Source of the DNA: Microbacterium sp. Root53
GTDB lineage: Bacteria; Actinomycetota; Actinomycetes; Actinomycetales; Microbacteriaceae
Length of the DNA stretch: 64,000 nucleotides
Assembly (NCBI RefSeq): GCF_001426925.1
Contig: NZ_LMFR01000001.1
Coordinates: 49,639 to 113,638 of the forward strand
Direction: 5' to 3'
Positions 1 to 7,616 of the stretch are shown here, piece by piece. The notes below the pieces were generated by a model. The model did no database searches. It was not told the origin of the DNA and was given only the letters and a program-made list of their open reading frames with translations. A program made the translations under genes and the position numbers. The first letter of the stretch is position 1. Each line of letters begins with the position of its first letter.

Positions 1-1
1 C

Positions 2-1057
2 GCGCTGGAGAGCTTCGAGGTGCCCGCCCTGCTCGGTGTGCCGGCGAATATCTACGTGTTCACCAGCCAGATCTACTTCGAGCTCCGCGGCTGGCCGCCG
101 GGAACCGACACCGCGTCGGCTCTCGCCTTCGGCCTCCTCGCGATCGCCCTGATCGGCGTGACGTTCTCGAATCTCATCTCGCGCAACGCGAAGAAGTTCC
201 AGACGATCACCGGCAAGGCGTTCCGCCCGCGTCCGATCGAGCTCGGCAAGTGGCGTCCGCTCGCGGGAACGGTGATCCTCGCCTACTTCCTGGTGACGGT
301 CATCCTGCCCATGGCGGTGCTGCTGTTCAACTCGTTCCTGCCGTACCCGCAGGCGCCCTCGGCTGAGGCATTCGCGTCGATGACGTTCCAGAACTACCTC
401 GACGTGTTCGACATCCCGGCGGCCCCGCGCGCGCTGACCAACTCGCTGATCCTGGGCCTCAGCGCCGCGACCGCCTGCATGGCGTTCATGGCCGTCGCGT
501 CCTGGATCACGGTGCGCACCAAGCTCCCGGGCCGTCAGCTGATCGACGCGTTCACGTTCGTCCCGATGGTGATCCCCGGCCTGATCATGGGTGTCGCACT
601 GCTGAGCACCTACCTCTGGCTGGACGCCAACGTCGGCACTGCGTTCTACGGCACGCTGTGGCTGCTGGGTATCGCGTACTTCACCCGCTACATGCCGTAC
701 GGCATGCGGTACGCGGTGACGTCGCAACAGCAGATCGGCGCCGAACTCGAGGAATCCGCGCTGATGAGCGGCGCCTCGTGGTGGCAGACCTTCCGCCGCG
801 TGCTCCTGCCGCTGCTGATGCCGGGTCTGCTCTCGGGCTGGATCTACATCCTCGTGGTCTCCTTCCGCGAGCTGTCGAGCTCGATCCTGCTGTACAAGTC
901 CGGCACCGAAGTGCTCGGTCTGCTCATCTGGGAGCAGTGGGAGAACGGCTCGTCGGTCATCGTCGCCGCCATCGGTGTGCTCATGGTGCTGACGCTGATC
1001 GTCATGGTGTCCATCGCTTACAAGCTCGGGGCCAAAGTCGGCATCCAGCAGGACTGA
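2..1057 (+). CDS. ABC importer permease, FbpB/ferric-iron or polyamine type (5' end outside window)
   Basis: Membrane subunit of a binding-protein-dependent ABC importer. The frame is already open at the window edge and reads LESFEVPALLGVP, a stretch that lies mid-protein in long two-domain FbpB-type permeases, so the GTG at 20 is probably internal and the true start lies upstream. Several hydrophobic helices follow, with the cytoplasmic EAA loop that contacts the ATPase near 750-815 (SGASWWQTFRRVLLP). It is followed 26 bases later by the ATPase gene and forms one transcription unit with it. The binding protein must lie upstream. The substrate cannot be told from this fragment; iron, polyamines, thiamine or a phosphonate-like compound all fit the family. 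Confidence 0.85.
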   Translation, partial: ALESFEVPALLGVPANIYVFTSQIYFELRGWPPGTDTASALAFGLLAIALIGVTFSNLISRNAKKFQTITGKAFRPRPIELGKWRPLAGTVILAYFLVTVILPMAVLLFNSFLPYPQAPSAEAFASMTFQNYLDVFDIPAAPRALTNSLILGLSAATACMAFMAVASWITVRTKLPGRQLIDAFTFVPMVIPGLIMGVALLSTYLWLDANVGTAFYGTLWLLGIAYFTRYMPYGMRYAVTSQQQIGAELEESALMSGASWWQTFRRVLLPLLMPGLLSGWIYILVVSFRELSSSILLYKSGTEVLGLLIWEQWENGSSVIVAAIGVLMVLTLIVMVSIAYKLGAKVGIQQD

Positions 1058-1083
1058 AAGAAACTTCGAAAGGTAATCACCCC

Positions 1084-2214
1084 ATGTTGGAAATCGCGAA
1101 CCTCATCAAGAGCTTTCCTGGTGAGAAGCCCAAGGGGCACAAGGGTGCGCCGCCGAAGGTCCTCGCCATCAACGATGTGAACCTCCAGGTCGAGCGGGGG
1201 GAGATGTTCACGCTGCTCGGGCCGTCGGGTTGCGGCAAGACGACCACGCTGCGTTCGATCGCGGGGCTCGAGGCGCCGGACAGCGGCAAGATCACCGTGG
1301 GCGGCAGGACGTTCTTCCATGCGGGAGACGGAGTGCCGACCGTGAACGTGGCCGCCAACCAGCGCGGCCTGGGCATGGTGTTCCAGTCGTACGCGATCTG
1401 GCCGCACATGACCGTGTTCGACAACGTCGCCTTCCCGTTGCAGGTCATGCCGCGGAACACGCGACCCAGCAAGAAGGAGATCAAGGCGCGCGTCATGCGG
1501 GTGCTCGAGACCCTCGAGCTGGCGCACTACGCGGATCGTCAGGCCACCAAGCTGTCCGGAGGCCAGCAGCAGCGCCTCGCGCTGGGTCGCGGCATCATCA
1601 TCGAGCCGGAACTGCTGCTGCTCGATGAGCCGCTTTCGAACCTGGATGCGAAGCTGCGCGAGTCGCTGCGCTTCGAGCTCAAGCGGCTGCAGCGCGAGCT
1701 CGGCATCACGTCGATCTACGTCACGCACGATCAGGTCGAGGCGCTGTCGCTGTCGAGCAACATCGCCGTCATGAAGGACGGCGCGGTGCAGCAGGTGGGT
1801 AAGCCGCGCGACATCTATGAGCGACCGCGCAACCACTTCGTGGCCGACTTCATCGGCACCTCCAACTTCATCGAGGCGAAGGTGATCGAGAGCTCGAACG
1901 GGGAGTACCGTCTGGAGACGGCGGCGGGCGTGCTGAAGGTCAGCAGCGGTGCGTCCGTGCCCACCGGCACGAAGGTGGTGGCTTCGATCCGGCCGGAGTC
2001 GATGGACCTGTCGACCCAGCCGATCGCCAGCGAGAACGTCTGGCAGGGACGGGTCGTGGCACGCGCCTTCCTCGGCGACGCCGTCGACCACGTCGTCGCC
2101 GTGGGCGAGACCGAGGTGCGCGTCCGCACGGCGGCCTCCGTGTCCCTGGAGCCGGGCACCGAGGTCTACGTCCACCTCAAGGCCGAGAGCATCTCGCTCG
2201 TCCCGGCCGACTGA
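1084..2214 (+). CDS. ABC importer ATP-binding protein (FbpC/PotA type)
   Basis: ATPase of the importer whose permease precedes it; 376 aa. Walker A GPSGCGKT is at residues 46-53, the signature LSGGQQQR at about 157-164, Walker B LLLLDEP at about 177-183, followed by the H-loop VTHDQVEAL. The C-terminal ~120 residues form the regulatory TOBE-like region usual in iron and polyamine ATPases. The ATG is chosen because GAAAGG lies about 12 bases upstream and the N-terminus MLEIANLIKSF is where the family begins. A longer upstream reading of the frame is antisense-like noise within the permease gene. Substrate unknown; the context with a bicupin and EutA suggests uptake of a carbon or nitrogen compound. 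Confidence 0.93.
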   Translation: MLEIANLIKSFPGEKPKGHKGAPPKVLAINDVNLQVERGEMFTLLGPSGCGKTTTLRSIAGLEAPDSGKITVGGRTFFHAGDGVPTVNVAANQRGLGMVFQSYAIWPHMTVFDNVAFPLQVMPRNTRPSKKEIKARVMRVLETLELAHYADRQATKLSGGQQQRLALGRGIIIEPELLLLDEPLSNLDAKLRESLRFELKRLQRELGITSIYVTHDQVEALSLSSNIAVMKDGAVQQVGKPRDIYERPRNHFVADFIGTSNFIEAKVIESSNGEYRLETAAGVLKVSSGASVPTGTKVVASIRPESMDLSTQPIASENVWQGRVVARAFLGDAVDHVVAVGETEVRVRTAASVSLEPGTEVYVHLKAESISLVPAD

Positions 2215-2224
2215 GGACGCGAAG

Positions 2225-3451
2225 GTGGCACTGCCTGAGATCCTGAAGAACCGCGGCTTCACCTTCTATTGGGGCGGTGTCATCCTCTCTGAGATCGGCA
2301 CCCGCGGGACCATTGCGGCCATTCTGTTCCACGTCTATGCGCTGACGGGTTCGTTTGTCCACACGGGTCTCGTGGGTGCCGCTCAGGCGGTGGCCATCCT
2401 CGTGCTCTCGCCGCTCGGAGGGGTGTACGCGGACCGGCTCGACCGTAAACGGCTGCTGCAGGCGACGCAGTTCGTGGCGATGCTGGTGGCCCTCGCGCTC
2501 ACCATCGCGACCGTGGCCGGTGTCGTCACGATCTGGGCGATCTACGCCGCGGTGCTGCTCACGACGGCGGCCGCGACGTTCGACGCCCCGGTGCGCCAGG
2601 CCATCATCCCCGCGATGGTGCCGCGCGAGCAGCTGCCGCAGGCGTTCGCGCTGATCAACCCGTCGCGAGAGCTGGCGGTGCTGGTCGGTCCGGGCCTCGG
2701 CGGCGTGCTGATCGCGATCGGCGGGCCGCAGCTGATGTACGGCTTCGACGCCCTGTCGTACCTCGCCATGGTGCTGGCGCTGTTCTACATCAAGGTGCCG
2801 CACCTGCCGGGTGCGCCGAAGCACGAGTCGATCTTCCGGCAGATCCGCGAAGGCGCCTCGTACATCCGCCGGCGGGGCGTGATCTGGATGCTGATGTCGC
2901 TCGACCTGTCGGCGACCATCTTCAGCGCGTATCGCGTGCTGCTGCCCGCCATCGCGACGGACGTGCTGCACGTCGGCGGCGTCGGGTACGGGGTGCTCGC
3001 GGCGGCTCCCTCGGCGGGAGCGCTGCTGGCGTCGTACACGATCTTCCGGCTCGTCACGCGCAGCAGGAAGCTCGGCAGGATCCTGCTCGCGACGACCATG
3101 CTGTACGGCGGCGCGGCGATCCTGCTCGCACACGCGGGGCTGTTCTGGGTGGCGCTGCCCGCGTGCCTGCTGCTCGGCGCTCTCGATGCGGTCACCACGA
3201 CGATCCGCCACGCGGCGGTGCAGCTCGAGACTCCGGATGCCGTCCGCGGTCGCGTGACCTCGCTGTATCAGATGGCCTCTCGCGGCGGCCCCGCCGTGGG
3301 CGACGCGGTGATGGGCAAGCTCGCCGCCATGGTCGGCCCCGCGGTCGCCCTGACGCTCGGAGGCATTCTGACGGCCGTGTATGCGGCTGCCTTCCTGCCG
3401 CGCGCGAATGCCGTGCGCGAGTACGCCGGAGCGAAGGCAACAGCGCACTAG
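2225..3451 (+). CDS. MFS transporter, DHA3 (EntS-like) family
   Basis: Predicted 12-helix inner-membrane major facilitator, 408 aa. The N-terminus MALPEILKNRGFTFYWGG leads into helix 1, and a GGVYADRLDRKRLL loop between helices 2 and 3 matches the conserved G-x-x-x-D-R-x-x-R-K motif. A GTG start 10 bases after the ATPase stop is preferred; the open frame extends further upstream only because it overlaps that gene. DHA3 proteins usually export siderophores or drugs. Sitting between an importer ATPase and the cupin/EutA pair, it may move a product or intermediate of the same pathway. Direction and substrate are unproven. Confidence 0.88.
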   Translation: MALPEILKNRGFTFYWGGVILSEIGTRGTIAAILFHVYALTGSFVHTGLVGAAQAVAILVLSPLGGVYADRLDRKRLLQATQFVAMLVALALTIATVAGVVTIWAIYAAVLLTTAAATFDAPVRQAIIPAMVPREQLPQAFALINPSRELAVLVGPGLGGVLIAIGGPQLMYGFDALSYLAMVLALFYIKVPHLPGAPKHESIFRQIREGASYIRRRGVIWMLMSLDLSATIFSAYRVLLPAIATDVLHVGGVGYGVLAAAPSAGALLASYTIFRLVTRSRKLGRILLATTMLYGGAAILLAHAGLFWVALPACLLLGALDAVTTTIRHAAVQLETPDAVRGRVTSLYQMASRGGPAVGDAVMGKLAAMVGPAVALTLGGILTAVYAAAFLPRANAVREYAGAKATAH

Positions 3452-3495
3452 ACATCACGACTTCCTCCACCCGACAGAAGAAGAAAGGAACGCAA

Positions 3496-4611
3496 ATGGC
3501 CAAGGATGCGCTCGTATCTCCTGAGCTTGCGAACAAGTTCAAGACGGAGAAGGACAGCCCGTATGTCCGCTGGGTCGCCGCGGAAGGGCTGGACATCATC
3601 GCCGCCCACTACGTCGAGGACCTGAAGACCGTCGAGCTGAAGCCGTGGGACCGCCGCGGTGGCCGCGGGGTGTTCATCAACCACGAGGCGTCCCGCACCT
3701 CGAACGACTGCTACGTCGCCGAGATCCCGGCGGGCGGCTCGCTCGCTCCGCAGCGTCAGCTCTTCGAGGAGCAGATCCTCGTGCTGTCGGGCCACGGTTC
3801 GACGACCGTCTGGAACGACAAGGGCAAGAAGATCACGTTCGAGTGGGGCCCCAACTCGATCTTCGCGATCCCGCTGAACACGAACTTCCAGCACTTCAAC
3901 GCCTCGGGCTCGGAGCCTGCGCGGTTCGTCTCGTCGACGAACGGCCCGCCGATCATCAACATGTTCGACGACCCCGAGTTCGTGTTCAACACGCCGTACG
4001 ACTTCCCGTCGCGCTTCAACGGAGAGCCCGACTACTTCGACAACAAGGACGAGCAGGATGGTCTGCTGCTCAAGACGAACTTCGTCTGGGACTCGGTGGG
4101 CCTGCCCCTGATCTCGGCGAAAGAGCGCGGCGCGGGCGGCGGTCACATCCGCTTCACGATGGCGCGCGGTTCGCAGAACAGCCACATCTCGCAGTTCCCG
4201 CCGGCGACCTACAAGAAGGGTCACCGTCACGGACCGGGTGCGCACGTCATCATCCTCTCGGGTGAGGGCTACTCGCTGATGTGGCCGGAGGGCGAGGAGC
4301 CCCGGCGCTACGACTGGCACGCCGGCTCCATGATCGTTCCGCCGAACATGTGGTATCACCAGCACTTCAACACCGGTTCGGAGCCGGCCCGCTACCTCGC
4401 GTTCAAGCACGAGGTCGTGTCGATCCGCAACGCGCAGGGCGTGCCGAAGGCGTGGATCTCGCAGCGCATCGGCGGGGACCAGATCGACTACGCGGACGAG
4501 TCGCAGATCGTGCGCGACACCTTCGCGACCGAGCTCGCGAAGATCGGCCTGAAGCCGCAGATGGACGCGGTCTACGAGGCCGAGCTCGCCGACCTGCCGC
4601 CCAAGCAGTAA
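3496..4611 (+). CDS. Bicupin-domain protein of the 'ethanolamine ammonia-lyase-activating' kind
   Basis: A 371-aa soluble protein with two cupin barrels. The first is centred on FEEQILVLSGHGSTTVW (about residues 93-109), the second on KGHRHGPGAHVIILSGEG (about 240-257) followed by MWYHQHFNTG. The second barrel carries the His-rich first motif expected of a metal site; the first lacks the paired His and may be structural. The start is fixed by AAGAAAGGAA just upstream of the ATG. Proteins of this size beside eutA are often labelled ethanolamine ammonia-lyase-activating protein, but I know of no demonstrated activity. A dioxygenase- or isomerase-type enzyme is an alternative. It is translated immediately before eutA, with 11 bases between them. 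Confidence 0.75.
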   Translation: MAKDALVSPELANKFKTEKDSPYVRWVAAEGLDIIAAHYVEDLKTVELKPWDRRGGRGVFINHEASRTSNDCYVAEIPAGGSLAPQRQLFEEQILVLSGHGSTTVWNDKGKKITFEWGPNSIFAIPLNTNFQHFNASGSEPARFVSSTNGPPIINMFDDPEFVFNTPYDFPSRFNGEPDYFDNKDEQDGLLLKTNFVWDSVGLPLISAKERGAGGGHIRFTMARGSQNSHISQFPPATYKKGHRHGPGAHVIILSGEGYSLMWPEGEEPRRYDWHAGSMIVPPNMWYHQHFNTGSEPARYLAFKHEVVSIRNAQGVPKAWISQRIGGDQIDYADESQIVRDTFATELAKIGLKPQMDAVYEAELADLPPKQ

Positions 4612-4622
4612 GGAAGCCCCCG

Positions 4623-6269
4623 GTGCACGCCCACGCTGACACCATTCACACCCACGCCCCCTACGACGTCGCGGCGCTGAGCCCCAACGGGCTCGACGCC
4701 GCCGGCATCTACCGAGGGAACGATCACGGCCATGACCACGATCACCACGGTGATCACGATCATGATCACGATCACGCGCTCGACGCCCGGGAGCTGGCGG
4801 CGGCCTTCGCCGACAACCCGATCTGGCAGCGCGACAACGTGGAGATGGTCAGCGTGGGCGTGGACATCGGGTCCGCAGGAACGCAGATCGTGTTCTCGCG
4901 CCTGGTCCTGCGCCGACGCGGCGAGGACCTCACGTCGCGCTACATCGTGGTCGAGCGCGAAACGCTGCACCGCTCGCCGCTGCATCTGACGCCCTTCGCC
5001 GCCGACCTCACGATCGACGCCGAGGCGCTCGGCGGCCTGCTCGACCGCGCCTACGACGACGCGAAGCTGGACCCCGCGGCGGTGGACACCGGCGTGGTCA
5101 TCCTCACCGGCGAGGCACTGCGTCGCGAGAACTCCGAGGCGATCGCCACGGTCATCGCGGAGCGCGCCGGCGACCTCGTCACGGCGACCGCCGGTCATCA
5201 CATGGAGGCCATGCTCGCCGCCTACGGCTCGGGTGCCGTGCGCGTCTCGAACGCGGCGGGTTCGCGCATCCTCAACATCGACATCGGCGGCGGCACCACC
5301 AAGCTCAGCCTCATCGAGGCGGGCGAGGTGAAGACCACCGCGGCCCTGCACGTCGGCGGCCGCCTGCTCGCCCACGAAGACGGGCACATCGTCCGACTGG
5401 AGCCCGCGGGCCGCAAGCATGCCGAGGACGCCCACCGCTCGCTCGAGCTGTTCGGCTCGGTCGCCGAAGAGGACCTTGACGCCATCGCCGCGCGCATGGC
5501 CGAGGCCGTGTTCGAGCTCCTCGACGGCGCCGGCGATGACGAGCTCTGGCTCACCGATCCGCTGGTCGTGGACTTCGCCACGATCGACGGCGTCGTCTTC
5601 TCGGGTGGCGTGGGCGAGTACGTCTATCGCAACGAGACGCGCGACTTCGGCGACCTGGGGCTCCGCCTCGGACACGCCCTGCGCGACATCGTCGACGGCC
5701 GCACGCTGCCGCTGCTCGAAGCGGCGGAGCGCATCCGCGCCACCGTGCTGGGCGCGTCGGAGTACAGCGTCCAGCTCTCGGGCATCAGCACCCACCGCGA
5801 GGACGCCGATCTCCTCCTCCCGCGCCGCAATCTCCAGGTGATCGCGCCGAGGTACGACCTCCCCGAGGACGCGTTCGGCGACGTCGACGCCGAGGCGATC
5901 GCCACGGCGATCCGCGAGCGCCTCGCCGCGTTCGGCGTCGAGCGCGATGACGAGATCGCCGTCGCGCTCGACTTCCGGGGCGCCCCGGCATACCCCCGCG
6001 TGCGCGCCCTCGCGGACGGCGTCCGCGCCGGACTCGCCGAGCGCATCGACGTGGGTCGCCCGACGTTCCTCGTGCTGCACGCCGACGTGGGGCTGAGCCT
6101 CGGACGCATCCTCCGCACCGAGCTCGGCGTGACGAGCGGTCTGCTCGTGCTCGACGGCCTGTTCCTGCGCGACTTCGACTACGTCGACCTCGGTCGGCTG
6201 CGTCAGCCATCCGGCACCGTCCCCGTCACGATCAAGTCGCTGATCTTCGGCGATCGGATGATCGACTGA
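4623..6269 (+). CDS. eutA: Ethanolamine ammonia-lyase reactivating factor EutA, with His-rich N-terminal extension
   Basis: EutA is an actin/Hsp70-fold ATPase that removes damaged cobalamin from ethanolamine ammonia-lyase. The 548-aa product matches the family from about residue 77 to the end: phosphate-1 loop VGVDIGSAGTQ (D81), a TGEALRREN segment, a second ATP-site strand NIDIGGGTT (D220), SGGVGEYVYRN, and a terminal VPVTIKSLIF like the enterobacterial C-terminus. Residues 1-76 are an extra leader; residues 35-51 are almost entirely His and Asp, a likely metal-binding tract absent from classical EutA. GTG start with AGGAAG six bases upstream. No eutB or eutC lies in the window, so the client enzyme is unknown: EAL encoded elsewhere, or another B12 or metal enzyme. 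Confidence 0.9.
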   Translation: MHAHADTIHTHAPYDVAALSPNGLDAAGIYRGNDHGHDHDHHGDHDHDHDHALDARELAAAFADNPIWQRDNVEMVSVGVDIGSAGTQIVFSRLVLRRRGEDLTSRYIVVERETLHRSPLHLTPFAADLTIDAEALGGLLDRAYDDAKLDPAAVDTGVVILTGEALRRENSEAIATVIAERAGDLVTATAGHHMEAMLAAYGSGAVRVSNAAGSRILNIDIGGGTTKLSLIEAGEVKTTAALHVGGRLLAHEDGHIVRLEPAGRKHAEDAHRSLELFGSVAEEDLDAIAARMAEAVFELLDGAGDDELWLTDPLVVDFATIDGVVFSGGVGEYVYRNETRDFGDLGLRLGHALRDIVDGRTLPLLEAAERIRATVLGASEYSVQLSGISTHREDADLLLPRRNLQVIAPRYDLPEDAFGDVDAEAIATAIRERLAAFGVERDDEIAVALDFRGAPAYPRVRALADGVRAGLAERIDVGRPTFLVLHADVGLSLGRILRTELGVTSGLLVLDGLFLRDFDYVDLGRLRQPSGTVPVTIKSLIFGDRMID

Positions 6270-6276
6270 ACGCGGC

Positions 6277-7434
6277 GTGACCGAGCGCGGGGCGTTCAGC
6301 TGGGACAAGCAGGACTGGCTGTCCGAGGGGTCGATCTTCCTCTTCTCGGTGTCGGTCGGCATGGCCACGGTGCTCGTCCCGCTGGTCGCGGACGACGCCG
6401 GCTACTCGCTCGCCGCGATCGGCTTCTTCGTGGCCGTGTCGGCCGTGTTCCAGCTGCTCGCCCGCATGGGGATGGGCGTGCTGATAGACCGGTTCGCCAC
6501 CAAGACGCTGATCGTGGTGGCGCTGGTGATGATGCTCGTCTCATGCGCCATGCTCGCCACGAGCAGCGTGCTGTGGGTCTTCCTGGTCTCGCAGGTGCTG
6601 CATGGCGCCGCGCGCGCGTACTTCTTCACCGGATCGCAGATCCACGTGGTGCGCAACACCAACCGGAAGCCCGTCAAGTCGGTCGCGCTGATGAATGTGA
6701 CCAACGGAGCCGGCATGCTCGCGGGCCCGATCCTCGCGGGTGTGATCGGCGAGTTCTCCCTGCAGGCGGCGATGTGGGTCGCGGCGATCGCGGCCGGCAT
6801 CGGCGTGCCCGCGAGCATGGTGTTGGCGCACCACGCGCCGTTCCCGCGTCCGCCGCTGGATCCGGACGCCGAGCCCGAGAGGCCTGTCTGGATGCGTCCG
6901 GGCGTCGTGGCCGCGGGCCTGATGGGCGTCACGGCCGGAACCTGGCGCGGCATCCTGAGCTCGTACGTGCCGGTTCTGCTGACCGCGGCCGGGCACTCGC
7001 TCGCCCTCACCGGCATCCTCGGCACCGTCGCGAACCTCGCCGCCCTCATCGGCTCGTCGGTCGCGCACCAGGTGCGCCGGCTGGGCGTGCGCCGTTCGGC
7101 GGTGACCGCCACCATGATCACGGTCGTGAGCCTCGTCATGCTCACCTTCGTCACCCAGTCGATCTGGCTCGCGGCGACCTTCCTGTTCCTGTCGGGCATC
7201 GGCGCCGGTCTGCTGCAGACCTTCCAGCCGACCCTCGCCGCGGAGGCCGTCGGCCCCGAGGACCAGGGGCGCTCGATCGCCGCGGCCGGCACCTACCGTG
7301 CGGCGGCCCTGCTGCTCGCCCCGATGGGCATCGGCGCCCTGGTGCTGATACTGCCCAGTGCGGGTCTTGCGACGGCCGTCATCGCGGTGCTGGTCGGTCT
7401 GCCGAGCGTGCTGGTGAGGCCGGGGAGGTCCTGA
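6277..7434 (+). CDS. MFS transporter
   Basis: A 385-aa predicted 12-helix major facilitator. The loop between helices 2 and 3, GVLIDRFATKTLIVV, resembles the G-x-x-x-D-R signature, and a central basic/proline-rich loop (about residues 185-210) separates the two six-helix halves. It begins with GTG seven bases after the eutA stop and has no convincing Shine-Dalgarno sequence of its own, so it is probably translationally coupled to eutA. It is the second MFS protein of the cluster and differs from the upstream DHA3 protein in sequence. Substrate unknown; by position it may carry the compound handled by the cupin/EutA pair. Confidence 0.85.
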   Translation: MTERGAFSWDKQDWLSEGSIFLFSVSVGMATVLVPLVADDAGYSLAAIGFFVAVSAVFQLLARMGMGVLIDRFATKTLIVVALVMMLVSCAMLATSSVLWVFLVSQVLHGAARAYFFTGSQIHVVRNTNRKPVKSVALMNVTNGAGMLAGPILAGVIGEFSLQAAMWVAAIAAGIGVPASMVLAHHAPFPRPPLDPDAEPERPVWMRPGVVAAGLMGVTAGTWRGILSSYVPVLLTAAGHSLALTGILGTVANLAALIGSSVAHQVRRLGVRRSAVTATMITVVSLVMLTFVTQSIWLAATFLFLSGIGAGLLQTFQPTLAAEAVGPEDQGRSIAAAGTYRAAALLLAPMGIGALVLILPSAGLATAVIAVLVGLPSVLVRPGRS

Positions 7435-7478
7435 TCACCGTATCGTCGTGCGGGGCTGCCCACGGCGGCGAGCAGCTG

Positions 7479-7508
7479 TTGGTGAGACCATTAGACCTCG
7501 AGTAGAGT
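7479..7508 (+). promoter_or_regulatory. tctA promoter with FadR-type (GntR) operator over the -35
   Basis: A -35-like TTGGTG (7479-7484), an 18-base spacer and a -10-like TAGAGT (7503-7508) precede tctA. The palindrome TGGTGAGACCA at 7480-7490 fits the TNGTNNNACNA consensus of FadR-subfamily GntR repressors and sits on the -35. This suggests tctABC is induced when a small acid releases a GntR protein. No such regulator gene is in the window. Confidence 0.5.
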
Positions 7509-7534
7509 GGTGCGAAGCACTGCACCGCGGCACC

Positions 7535-7577
7535 CGAAGTCCGGCGCAGGAACGGGCGCCTGAGGGCACGGACTTCG
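7535..7577 (+). promoter_or_regulatory. Structured 5' leader hairpin of tctA
   Basis: Within the roughly 100-base leader, CGAAGTCCG (7535-7543) pairs with CGGACTTCG (7569-7577), enclosing a GCGC/GCGC inner helix (7544-7547 with 7556-7559). The structure ends about 40 bases before the ATG. It could be a stability or attenuation element. It matches no riboswitch class I recognise. Confidence 0.4.
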
Positions 7578-7616
7578 ACGTCTCGCACCCCGAACAACGA
7601 CGTTTGAGAGGACCTC

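Noticed and set aside
4725..4775. His/Asp codon tract as a microsatellite or CRISPR-like repeat
   Set aside because: It is in frame, short and lacks spacers. No CRISPR array or cas gene is visible anywhere in the window.
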